A stretch of DNA of 8,107 nt from an uncultured Eubacteriales bacterium (lineage in GTDB: Bacteria > Bacillota > Clostridia > Christensenellales > Aristaeellaceae), in NCBI GenBank assembly GCA_900548125.1, contig URJN01000092.1, forward strand, positions 1-8,107. Direction: 5' to 3'. The position numbers and the translations under genes were made by a program. The notes under the pieces are model-generated. The model worked only from the letters and a program-made list of their open reading frames with translations, did no database searches and was not told where the DNA came from. Shown here piece by piece: positions 1-6,320 of this stretch (its first letter is position 1; every line of letters begins with the position of its first letter).

Positions 1-33
1 CTCTCTGTGTCCACCTTGTTCTTTTGTCTGCAT
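1..33 (-). CDS. Possible start of a gene running off the left edge
   Basis: A short open frame starts with ATG at 33 and stays open to the window edge (MQTKEQGGHRE). It lies about 37 bases after the expected start site of the consensus promoter at 77-105, so some gene very probably begins here. The ribosome binding site in front of this ATG is weak (only GGA). A better one, AAGGTGG at 11-17, would instead serve a start codon just outside the window. The peptide resembles nothing I recognise, so the start codon and the product are undecided. Confidence 0.25.
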   Translation of the reverse strand, partial: MQTKEQGGHRE

Positions 34-76
34 TCTGTCCAATTTTTATATTCCGACAGATTTCCATACTCAATTT

Positions 77-105
77 ATTATACATTTAAACATCTTTTAT
101 GTCAA
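77..105 (-). promoter_or_regulatory. Consensus sigma-A promoter reading out of the left edge
   Basis: On the minus strand TTGACA (100-105) and TATAAT (77-82) are separated by exactly 17 bases (83-99), a full 12/12 match to the housekeeping consensus in an AT-rich stretch. The expected start of transcription is near 70. It lies downstream of the terminator at 175-218, so it begins a new unit pointing left. Such an exact match predicts strong constitutive expression unless it is repressed; no clear operator is seen. Confidence 0.85.
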
Positions 106-174
106 CACGCACCGTCTGCTCCGCCCGCAAACTAAATACACCTCCATATCATTTCAATTCTTTATTCAATAGAA

Positions 175-218
175 AAAGCCATCCATTTCACGTCGTTTAC
201 AGAAGCATGGATGGCTTT
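175..218 (-). terminator. Intrinsic terminator of the DUF6020-rqcP-ispDF-mrr unit
   Basis: AAAGCCATCCAT (175-186) and ATGGATGGCTTT (207-218) are perfect 12-base inverted arms around a 20-base loop. On the minus strand the stem is followed by a run of T (GGCTTTTTCTATT), the layout of a factor-independent terminator. It lies about 170 bases after the stop of the Mrr-like gene. Nothing recognisable was found in the stretch 219-386 between them apart from open frames too short to support. The plus strand has a weaker T run (GGCTTTCCCTTTC), so bidirectional action is possible. Confidence 0.8.
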
Positions 219-386
219 CCCTTTCGATACTTATGAACGCGCCGAGCTGCTTTCGTTCAGGCATGTCCTCTCAGCGTTTATTCACTTGCAGCGTTGCTTT
301 CAACATTCTATAGCATCGAATCATCCGTCAATACGCAGCATACCCGCAGGTCAGCTCTTCTTCAGCGGCTTTTTACTCCGTCAGAC

Positions 387-1028
387 TCAATATTCATCGT
401 CCCGCTTCGGGTCATGGTGCGGCCGTCTGCCGCTGACGCGCATCATATGCGACAGCCTTTCTCCGTCCCACAGCTCCACGCCCGTGGATTCCGCCAGCTC
501 CCGCGCCGGTATCGTGAAATCCGTCGGACAGACGACCACCGGAATGTCGCATCCGTAATACTGCGCACCCGTGTAGGCCTCCTGCACCGCCTTATTGCCG
601 ACCATGTCCGCATAGTTCTTGCATTGTATCGCGTAGGTCTTGCCGTTTCGCACGGCGAGGATATCCACGCCCTGATCGCCGCATTCCACCGTCACCTCGA
701 CATGCCGAAAGCCGTTGTCCTTGAGCACCTGCGCCATATATTCCTCGAACTCGAATCCCGTCAGCCGCATGCAGCGTGCCGCGCGGTTTCGCCTGCCGAC
801 GAGCAGCCGCCAGAGCCTGCCGAAGGGATAGGCGATTCCCCTGAGCAGGAGCAGCAGCAGCATGCCGATTCCCTTCAAAAGAAGAAGCAGCAGTCTTCCG
901 ATCCCCTTGAGCAGCGCAACAACGCCCGCCGCGAATCCCTCCAGCAGCCAATCCAGCAGGGTCAATAATCCATCCAGCAGCGCAAGGATGGGATTGCGTT
1001 TCTTTTTATATCTCGATTTTTTTGCCAT
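387..1028 (-). CDS. Mrr-type restriction endonuclease-domain protein with leucine-rich N-terminal repeats
   Basis: This 213-residue protein has two parts. Residues 1-80 are a basic head (KKSRYKKKR) followed by a very leucine-rich segment built of 11-residue units that start with a charged residue and glycine (D19-G20, E30-G31, K41-G42, K52-G53, R63-G64), probably membrane-associated or membrane-inserted. Residues 90-190 form an Mrr_cat-like PD-(D/E)xK nuclease domain: GFEFEEYMAQVL helix, GDQGVDI with D122, and AIQCKNY with Q135 and K137, the Q-x-K variant typical of Mrr-like enzymes. The family cleaves DNA, in some members methylated DNA; whether this one does, and on what, is unknown. The tail (193-213) is polar. 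ATG at 1028 has only a weak AGAGAG site, 17 bases after the ispDF stop, so it is probably the last gene of that operon. Anchored Mrr-domain proteins of this size are common in Bacillota and not always defensive. Confidence 0.88.
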   Translation of the reverse strand: MAKKSRYKKKRNPILALLDGLLTLLDWLLEGFAAGVVALLKGIGRLLLLLLKGIGMLLLLLLRGIAYPFGRLWRLLVGRRNRAARCMRLTGFEFEEYMAQVLKDNGFRHVEVTVECGDQGVDILAVRNGKTYAIQCKNYADMVGNKAVQEAYTGAQYYGCDIPVVVCPTDFTIPARELAESTGVELWDGERLSHMMRVSGRRPHHDPKRDDEY

Positions 1029-1045
1029 TCTCTCTGTTATGCAGT

Positions 1046-2218
1046 TTAGATTTTCTCAATGCACGCAACCGCCTGGCTGGAAATACCCAAGCCTTCGCCC
1101 TCAAAGCCCAGCTTCTCCGTCGTTGTCGCCTTGATATTCACGCAGTCCACATCCACGTTGAGATGCCGTGCAACCTGTTCGCGCATCTGCTCGATGTAAT
1201 CCTTGAGCTTGGGACGCTGGCAGACGATGGTCACATCCACGTTGCCCACCCGATAGCCCTTTTCCTTCAGCAGCTCTACGACATGGTCAAGCAGCTTTCC
1301 GGAGTCCGCGCCCTTGTATGTCGGGTCGGTGTCCGGAAAATGCCGTCCGATATCCCCCAGAGCCGCCGCGCCCAAGAGCGCATCCATCAGCGCATGCAGC
1401 GCAACGTCCGCGTCGCTGTGACCGAGAAGCCCCAGCGTATACGGCACCTCCACGCCGCAGAGAATCAGCTTTCGCCCTTCCACCAAACGGTGTACGTCAT
1501 AACCCTGTCCGATTCGCATCATGGTGCGCTCCTCCTTCCGTCCTTCCCGACGCAAAATGACCTGTCTTGCCAGCAGCATATCCTCCGGCGTCGTCAGCTT
1601 GATGTTTTCAACATCGCCTTCCGTCAGATGGACGGAAACGCCCATCCGCTCGACCAGCGCCGCGTCATCTGTCGCGCGTTCGCCATGCTCAAATTCCGCA
1701 TGCGCACGCCAGATAAGCTCGGCGGAAAACGTCTGCGGGGTCTGTACCGCGCGGAGTCCGTCCCTAGGCGGCGTGTCGATGACACAGCCCTGCCCGTCCA
1801 CGCGCTTGACCGTGTCCTTGAGCGCAACCGCGGCAACGCCGCTTCCGAACGCCTTTGCGCTCTCCAGCGTTCTTTCGATGACTTCCTTCGTAACCAGCGG
1901 ACGCGCGCCGTCGTGTATGGCAATATAATCCGCCTTCGGATTGACTGCCGCCAGCCCGCGGCATACGCTTTCCTGACGATCCGCACCGCCAAGCACAACC
2001 TTGGCAGAAAGCCCCGCATGCCGGAGAATCTGCGTCATGTCCTCCAAGTCGCATTCGCCCGTCACGACCACGACGCCGCCGTCAAACCATCCGCTTTCTT
2101 CAAACGTCCGAACCGTCCGTGCGATAACCGGCTCGCCGCAGAGCTGCGCCAGAACCTTGTTGCGTTCCAGCCCCATGCGCGTGCCGCGCCCCGCCGCCAC
2201 AATAACCGCCGCATTCAT
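1046..2218 (-). CDS. ispDF: Bifunctional IspD/IspF, two steps of the MEP isoprenoid pathway
   Basis: A 390-residue fusion of two cytoplasmic enzymes. Residues 1-230 are IspD, which joins CTP and 2-C-methyl-D-erythritol 4-phosphate to CDP-methylerythritol: AAGRGTRMG at 8-16 with R14 and K21 at the catalytic spacing known from E. coli IspD, IAIHDGARPLV at 99-109, VQTPQTF, and NIK at 205-207. Residues 234-390 are IspF, which cyclises the phosphorylated product to methylerythritol cyclodiphosphate: GYDVH at 239-243 and GHSDADV from 266 give metal ligands D241, H243 and H267, with TTTEKLGF near the C-terminus. IspE, the step between them, is not in the window. I choose ATG at 2218, which overlaps the rqcP stop as TGATG and has GGAGG seven bases upstream; GTG at 2221 is in frame but only four bases from that site. 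Fused IspDF is known in several bacteria. At the junction there is a second complete ribosome binding site. Confidence 0.96.
   Translation of the reverse strand: MNAAVIVAAGRGTRMGLERNKVLAQLCGEPVIARTVRTFEESGWFDGGVVVVTGECDLEDMTQILRHAGLSAKVVLGGADRQESVCRGLAAVNPKADYIAIHDGARPLVTKEVIERTLESAKAFGSGVAAVALKDTVKRVDGQGCVIDTPPRDGLRAVQTPQTFSAELIWRAHAEFEHGERATDDAALVERMGVSVHLTEGDVENIKLTTPEDMLLARQVILRREGRKEERTMMRIGQGYDVHRLVEGRKLILCGVEVPYTLGLLGHSDADVALHALMDALLGAAALGDIGRHFPDTDPTYKGADSGKLLDHVVELLKEKGYRVGNVDVTIVCQRPKLKDYIEQMREQVARHLNVDVDCVNIKATTTEKLGFEGEGLGISSQAVACIEKI
1517..1537 (-). promoter_or_regulatory. Ribosome binding site and ATG at the IspD/IspF junction
   Basis: Inside the fused reading frame, AAGGAGGA (1530-1537) lies seven bases before an in-frame ATG (1520-1522), directly followed by a second ATG (1517-1519) that begins MRIGQGYDVH, the normal N-terminus of stand-alone IspF. 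In protein terms the linker reads REGRKEERTM. This could let ribosomes start afresh and make separate IspF in addition to the fusion. The sequence is seen directly; use as a start is inference, because purine-rich charged linkers can imitate such sites. Confidence 0.5.
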
Positions 2219-2472
2219 CACAGTTCCTCCCCTTCGAGCATCTCGTACATCGCCGCCGCGTCATTCTTGCGAACCGTTTCCACGACGGAAAGCACACGAA
2301 GTCTGGCGACCTTTTCGCCAAAGCGAATCTCCAAAACATCGCCTTCCTTAACCTCGCTGGACGGCTTGGCGACCTTGCCGTTGATGCTCACGCGCCCGCC
2401 CTCTCCGGCTTCCTTGGCGACCGTGCGCCGCTTGATGATTCGGGATACCTTCAAATATTTGTCCAATCTCAT
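2218..2472 (-). CDS. rqcP: S4-domain RNA-binding protein, RqcP (YabO) type
   Basis: An 84-residue protein, the usual size for this family. The S4 domain fills residues 1-60: MRLDKYLKVSRIIKRRT at the start, with GRVSINGKVAKPSSEVKEGD in the middle, and it closely resembles B. subtilis YabO/RqcP over its whole length from memory, including the C-terminal AAAMYEML. In B. subtilis RqcP works with RqcH on stalled 50S subunits to add alanine tails to unfinished proteins. Hsp15 (HslR) is a related S4 protein, but the small size and motifs fit RqcP better. ATG at 2472 has GGAGG seven bases upstream. Its TGA overlaps the ispDF ATG, so translation is probably coupled. The 57-base gap to the preceding membrane protein gene has no promoter I can recognise. 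Confidence 0.85.
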   Translation of the reverse strand: MRLDKYLKVSRIIKRRTVAKEAGEGGRVSINGKVAKPSSEVKEGDVLEIRFGEKVARLRVLSVVETVRKNDAAAMYEMLEGEEL

Positions 2473-2529
2473 GATGATTCCTCCCTGTATGCTTCGCGGC
2501 GAGGCTTCAACGCCTCCGAATTCCGCGTT

Positions 2530-4095
2530 TTATTCATGTTTTTTACATTCTCCGCTCATGGGCTTTCCCGCTGCCGCCGGCAGAACGCAGACAAACGGAT
2601 AGATATATCGTCCCGCCATCACGGGTCCGAGCAGGAACGTTCCCCACAGAAGCACGGGCAGCAGGAACACGCAGAAACGCTTCCATCTTCCCGCATACAT
2701 CTCGCGCAGAACGAAGAAAAATAACGTCCAGACAATCAGCCCCATGTTGAATGCCCAGCCGATTACGGGAATCTGCATCGCTCCCTGTGCGCCAAATCGC
2801 CACGAAAGCGACGCCAGCACACGCGGAAAAAAGCTCCTGCTGCTCGGCGGCGCAAAGCCGCACCAGCTTTCATCGTAAGCCTCCGACATCCCCATCTGCA
2901 AATAATAGCCCGACACGCCGTATCGGCTGTAAGGATAGAAGAACGAATACGTCTGCATCAGCAGCGCATCCAAATAAACATTCGGACATTTCACCCCGAC
3001 CGAAAGCCATATTCCGCCATAATACCCGACGTTCGAGCGAAACGTCTTGGTATCGAATTCAAATTTCACGGGATCGGATATCGTCGGGTCATACAGCCGC
3101 CATGCCTCGTCGGGCATCAGAGCGTCAATCGCCGTTTTTTCCTCCTCCGTCAGCTTTTCGCTCTCCAACAGACGCGCACGCGCCATCTGCTGAATCGGCA
3201 CGGACAGCATTTCGCTCATGTCGCCATCGACCGCATGCGTTGCCGCTTTGAGCATCGCGTTTCCACCCAGCCCTAAAACCAGCGCGAGTGCCATGGCGAT
3301 TGCCGCCGCTTTCCCCTTTTTGCGCATCGCCGGCAGCCACAGCACCAGCCAGACGATTGCCGCATACGCCATATTGTTGCGCAGCATCGCCGCCAACGCG
3401 CCGCAAAGTGCCGCAGCCGCCGTCCGCCGCGCCGTCGGCTTTTCCGTCAGCTCACACAGCAGCGCTACCGTCAGCGCAAAGCAGCCGGAGAACAGCACGT
3501 CCTTCGTCGCGTTGACCGCCATCATCATATGGAGCGGGTACAGCGCAAAGAATACCGCCGCCCGCCTGCCCGTGCGTGCGCCGCACTGACGCGCAATGGA
3601 TGCACAGGTCAGCGCAAAACAGCCTGCGAGCAACACCATTTGCAGCCCTGTATACAGTGCCGCGCCGATGTTGATATCCCCTAAATGACGCCCCAGCTGC
3701 AAAAGCCCGCCCAAGAGAAGCGTATGCAGAAGCGGATGATGGGTGGAATACTGTCCTGTGACGACCTGCCTGAGCTGATATGGCACATCATAGGCGAACG
3801 AGCCGGGGAACGTAATCAGCAGCATCGGCACATAGCACGCCAGAATGAAGGCATACGCTCTGCCTGTTCTAAACGGTTTTTCGTCGCAAGACCTTTTTCC
3901 CGCCTCGCTCTTTTCAAAAAGCCACGCCAATATCTCCGCCGCAGGCAGAAGTAGCACCGCCGCAATGACCAGCGCAAGCACCGGATTGCAGCCGCCGTTA
4001 TGCTCCGCCTGCCAGCCAAACGCTGCAAACAGCGCATACATTCCCCCGCCGATCAGGCACGCCGCCTTTTTTCTTCCGCAAAGCCGTCTGAGCAT
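2530..4095 (-). CDS. Polytopic membrane protein, DUF6020-like, possible GT-C glycosyltransferase
   Basis: A 521-residue protein with about 11-12 hydrophobic segments spread along its length. A roughly 90-residue polar stretch (about 285-375) interrupts them and is probably outside the membrane. Motifs I associate with the DUF6020 group are FPGSFAYDVPYQ (96-107, with D103 in the first outer loop), HHPLLHT (119-125), NATKDVLFS (195-203), RNNMAY (239-244), SVPIQQMARA (298-307) and GPVMAGRYIYP (490-500) in the last helices. The acidic residue in an early outer loop and the multi-helix plan resemble GT-C enzymes that use lipid-linked sugars to modify cell-surface polymers, but substrate and activity are unknown. 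ATG at 4095 has AAGGAGA with nine bases between GGAG and the start. It is the first gene of a unit that continues to rqcP 57 bases later. The family name rests on motif memory, not on a search. Confidence 0.75.
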   Translation of the reverse strand: MLRRLCGRKKAACLIGGGMYALFAAFGWQAEHNGGCNPVLALVIAAVLLLPAAEILAWLFEKSEAGKRSCDEKPFRTGRAYAFILACYVPMLLITFPGSFAYDVPYQLRQVVTGQYSTHHPLLHTLLLGGLLQLGRHLGDINIGAALYTGLQMVLLAGCFALTCASIARQCGARTGRRAAVFFALYPLHMMMAVNATKDVLFSGCFALTVALLCELTEKPTARRTAAAALCGALAAMLRNNMAYAAIVWLVLWLPAMRKKGKAAAIAMALALVLGLGGNAMLKAATHAVDGDMSEMLSVPIQQMARARLLESEKLTEEEKTAIDALMPDEAWRLYDPTISDPVKFEFDTKTFRSNVGYYGGIWLSVGVKCPNVYLDALLMQTYSFFYPYSRYGVSGYYLQMGMSEAYDESWCGFAPPSSRSFFPRVLASLSWRFGAQGAMQIPVIGWAFNMGLIVWTLFFFVLREMYAGRWKRFCVFLLPVLLWGTFLLGPVMAGRYIYPFVCVLPAAAGKPMSGECKKHE

Positions 4096-4142
4096 CTCTG
4101 TTCTCTCCTTCGGGAAACGTGCAGACCCCGCTCCACGCTCCG

Positions 4143-4161
4143 GCAGGGTGCTGTTCCCTGC
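4143..4161 (-). other. Small leader hairpin before the DUF6020-like gene
   Basis: GCAGGG (4143-4148) and CCCTGC (4156-4161) form a perfect 6-base stem with a 7-base loop within the roughly 180-base leader between the expected transcript start (near 4274) and ATG at 4095. There is no T run after it on the minus strand, so it is not a terminator. It does not cover the ribosome binding site at 4105-4110. Role unknown. Confidence 0.4.
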
Positions 4162-4280
4162 GCTCTTTTCCCTTTATCCCACTCGATCAAGGGCATGTAA
4201 TCAAACGTCCGTCTTTCTCCGCAAAACGAAGCAGACTCGATGACAGGAAGCAACTATCTCCGCTTCTTCCTCATTTCTGT

Positions 4281-4309
4281 AGTGTATCACATTCCGTCCA
4301 AAAGGGCAA
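4281..4309 (-). promoter_or_regulatory. Probable extended -10 promoter of the DUF6020-rqcP-ispDF-mrr unit
   Basis: On the minus strand TTGCCC (4304-4309, 4/6 match) and TACACT (4281-4286, 4/6) are 17 bases apart, and TGA directly before TACACT supplies the TGn of an extended -10. The expected start is near 4274, leaving a leader of about 180 bases. It is the best promoter candidate I see in the 600-base stretch 4096-4712. That stretch otherwise holds a leader hairpin, an inverted repeat at 4412-4445, a terminator at 4538-4580 and the trkH 3' region. Confidence 0.6.
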
Positions 4310-4411
4310 CGCTTGTGCTATACCGTCTGCGCAGTCCTCTTTTACGACCGAATATCCCATCAATTTTCGTTTTTCATCATATTTTTGCCACATTCCAACG
4401 TTATAATGACT

Positions 4412-4445
4412 CTCGTAAAGGTTGAATCCCATCCGCCTTTACGAG
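4412..4445. repeat. Perfect 10-base inverted repeat between the two operons
   Basis: CTCGTAAAGG (4412-4421) and CCTTTACGAG (4436-4445) are exact inverted copies around 14 bases. No T run follows on either strand, so it is not a standard terminator. A TATAAT on the plus strand (4402-4407) sits just to its left but has no recognisable -35. It could be an RNA hairpin or a protein-binding site upstream of the promoter at 4281-4309. Confidence 0.55.
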
Positions 4446-4537
4446 CTGCCTTCGCTTCCTTTCTCCCCCTCCACCACACGCGAAGGCAAGCATCTTCCTT
4501 TTTTCTTCCCCTTCCTCATTTATTTCCCTTCCACAAT

Positions 4538-4580
4538 GAAAAGCGTCGGTTTCCATCACACCATGGAACCGACGCTTTTC
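4538..4580 (-). terminator. Strong hairpin terminator after trkA-trkH
   Basis: The arms 4538-4556 and 4563-4580 are inverted copies of 18 bases with a single extra T in the left arm, around a 6-base loop (CACACC). The GC-rich core GCGTCGGTT pairs with AACCGACGC, and each side ends in AAAA/TTTT, so both strands read a stem followed by TTTTC. It lies about 130 bases after the trkH stop and upstream of the next minus-strand promoter, fitting the end of the trk operon. It could act in both directions. Confidence 0.85.
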
Positions 4581-4627
4581 GTATGTACACCATTATAGCG
4601 ATATAAAGCGAAGAAAGGGCACAGGAA

Positions 4628-4712
4628 GCGGGATTCCCTGCCGGACTTGAACCCAAAGCCATTCCCCTATGTGGGCGCATGCAGCTTCGTCTTGCTTCAA
4701 TCCAGTCCCCGC
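4628..4712 (-). other. Potentially structured 3' element directly after the trkH stop
   Basis: Beginning at the base after the trkH TAA, the minus strand can close an 85-base fold: GCGGGG at 4707-4712 faces TCCCGC at 4628-4633. GGACT (4704-4708) pairs with AGTCC (4643-4647). After a 3-base bulge, TTGAA (4696-4700) pairs with TTCAA (4647-4651), sharing one base. Inside is a small CCC-ACATA-GGG hairpin. It contains a T-loop-like GGTTCAAGTCC but has no proper tRNA arms. It may be a stability element of the trk mRNA or chance folding. Confidence 0.35.
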
Positions 4713-6200
4713 TTACCTTTTCAGTCTTGCCGCCCGATTGCGGCGTATTCTCGCTTCCTCGATGCTCTCCTTCCAGAGCGGCGGATAAAACAGCATCAGC
4801 ATCGGGAAAACCTCCAGCCTGCCAAGCAGCATATCCATCGTCATCACGATTTTGGAAAAATCGCTGAACGCGGCAAAATTGCTCGACGGGCCTGCCATCC
4901 CCAATCCGGGACCGACGTTGTTGAACGTCGCCGCAACCGCCGTAAACGTCGATACCAAATCAAAGCCATCCAGCGAAATCAGCAGTACAGAAATGACAAA
5001 CAGCCCGATTGCAGCAATAAAATACACACAAATGGCGTGCATCGTATCCGAATCGACATCCTTATCCTCAAACTTGACCTTGCGAACCGCACGCGGATGC
5101 AGGAATGCCCCCAGATACGCCAGCACAGACTTGAAACCAATGACGATACGCGAAACCTTAAAGCCGCCGCCCGTACTGCCCGCGCATGCGCCGATAAACA
5201 TCAGCAGCACGAGTATTCCGCGGGAAAAGCCGTGCCAGAGGTTGAAATCCGCCGTGGCGAAGCCCGTCGTCGTAATGATGGATGCGACCTGAAAAAAAGA
5301 CTGACGCAGATTATGCTCAATCGTCAGAGTCGCGTCATAGGCGTTGACAAAAATCAGCAGCGCAGCCGACACGATAATCGCCAGATACCAGCGCATTTCC
5401 TCGCATTTCAGTGCTTCTTTGGGCTTACGCATATAAATGAGGAAATAGACGTTGAAGTTCACGCCGAACACAATCATGAATATGGTGATTGCCCATTGCA
5501 AAAACGGCGAAAAACTCGCAATGGAGTCGCTGCGTATGCCGAATCCGCCCGTTCCCGCCGTGCCGAAGGATGTACACAGGGCTTCATAGAGCGTCATGCC
5601 GCCCAGCAGCATGACCACGACCTGCAAAAGTGTCAGTGCAACATACAGATAATAGAGAATCCGCGCCGTAAAGCGCACCTTGGGAACCAGCTTGCCGACC
5701 GAGGGCCCCGGGCTTTCCGCCTTCATCAGCTGCATGTTGCTTCCGCCGACCAGCGGCAGAACAGCCAGCAGGAACACCAATATGCCCATGCCGCCAATCC
5801 AGTGGGACAGACACCGCCACATGTTCGTACAATGGCTGAGCAGCTCGACGTTTTCCACAACGCTTGCGCCGGTCGTCGTGAAGCCCGAAACCATTTCAAA
5901 CATCGCGTCCACAAAGGACGGAATCTCGCCGGTCAGCATAAACGGCAAACAGCCGAATATACTCATCACAATCCAGCCCATTGCCGTACAGATAAAGCCC
6001 TCTTTGGCATAAAAGTTCGGGTTCTTCGGCTTTTTATACGTCAACAGCGCGCCGATTGCCGCACACAGTGCCATCACCAGCGCATACGCCACGCCTTCTT
6101 CTTCCCGATAGAACACAGCAGTTCCGACGGGAAGAAGCATCAGCAAGGCTTCAATATTGAGTATCCAACCCAGAATAAAGCGTATACTCTTTGTATTCAT
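4713..6200 (-). CDS. trkH: Trk potassium uptake system, membrane channel subunit TrkH
   Basis: A 495-residue membrane protein of the TrkH/KtrB superfamily, of typical length for TrkH. It carries four selectivity-filter loops, one per M-P-M repeat: TTTGAS at 108-113, GTAGTGGFG at 213-221, TTTGFA at 310-315 and NNVGPGLG at 427-434. GSTGGGFKVSR at 341-351 matches the flexible intramembrane loop that gates the pore. It moves K+ (possibly also Na+) into the cell and is controlled from the cytoplasm by the TrkA ring. The C-terminus is basic (RRNRAARLKR). ATG at 6200 has AAAGGA eight bases upstream (6209-6214). It follows trkA after 120 bases with no promoter I can recognise, so it is probably cotranscribed. 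The intact glycines give no sign of loss of function. Confidence 0.95.
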   Translation of the reverse strand: MNTKSIRFILGWILNIEALLMLLPVGTAVFYREEEGVAYALVMALCAAIGALLTYKKPKNPNFYAKEGFICTAMGWIVMSIFGCLPFMLTGEIPSFVDAMFEMVSGFTTTGASVVENVELLSHCTNMWRCLSHWIGGMGILVFLLAVLPLVGGSNMQLMKAESPGPSVGKLVPKVRFTARILYYLYVALTLLQVVVMLLGGMTLYEALCTSFGTAGTGGFGIRSDSIASFSPFLQWAITIFMIVFGVNFNVYFLIYMRKPKEALKCEEMRWYLAIIVSAALLIFVNAYDATLTIEHNLRQSFFQVASIITTTGFATADFNLWHGFSRGILVLLMFIGACAGSTGGGFKVSRIVIGFKSVLAYLGAFLHPRAVRKVKFEDKDVDSDTMHAICVYFIAAIGLFVISVLLISLDGFDLVSTFTAVAATFNNVGPGLGMAGPSSNFAAFSDFSKIVMTMDMLLGRLEVFPMLMLFYPPLWKESIEEARIRRNRAARLKR

Positions 6201-6267
6201 TTCCTCTATCCTTTAAAACAGGTGACAAGCGGCGTGTCGTTCTATGCCCTGTCCAAACCCCAATTCT

Positions 6268-6298
6268 CTCGGATTTCCCGTATTCAAGCGCATCCGAG
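6268..6298 (-). repeat. Inverted repeat in the trkA-trkH gap
   Basis: CTCGGAT (6268-6274) and ATCCGAG (6292-6298) are exact 7-base inverted arms with a 17-base loop, 23 bases after the trkA stop. There is no T run, so full termination is unlikely. It could adjust the ratio of trkA to trkH message through processing or stability. Arms this short also arise by chance. Confidence 0.3.
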
Positions 6299-6320
6299 CT
6301 TCTCCCCGACGCACCTTTAT

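Noticed and set aside
843..908. The pair of 33-base repeat units in the Mrr-like gene as a CRISPR-like or mobile repeat
   Set aside because: The copies are adjacent without spacers, similar mainly at protein level, and lie inside a coding frame; they encode the 11-residue leucine-rich units.
1022..2602. A 526-codon open frame on the plus strand
   Set aside because: It is antisense to ispDF and rqcP, shows no recognisable motif and has an unnatural composition; it is a shadow of the minus-strand genes.
4053..4253. A 66-codon frame on the minus strand overlapping the start of the DUF6020-like gene
   Set aside because: It has no ribosome binding site, overlaps the start of a well-supported gene in another frame, and its product is Arg-rich with no family resemblance. 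The region is better read as leader.
4592..4597. A TATAAT on the minus strand just before the trk terminator
   Set aside because: At the correct distance upstream there is only GCCCTT instead of a -35, and transcription from it would meet the terminator at 4538-4580 within a few bases.
4640..4712. A tRNA gene, suggested by GGTTCAAGTCCGG on the minus strand after trkH
   Set aside because: The T-loop text is there, but the flanking T stem does not pair properly, the distance to any acceptor stem is wrong, and there is no recognisable D arm or anticodon arm.
6215..6320. A separate promoter for trkH in the 120-base gap after trkA
   Set aside because: No pair of -35 and -10 elements with acceptable match and spacing was found on the minus strand, so cotranscription from the trkA promoter is simpler.
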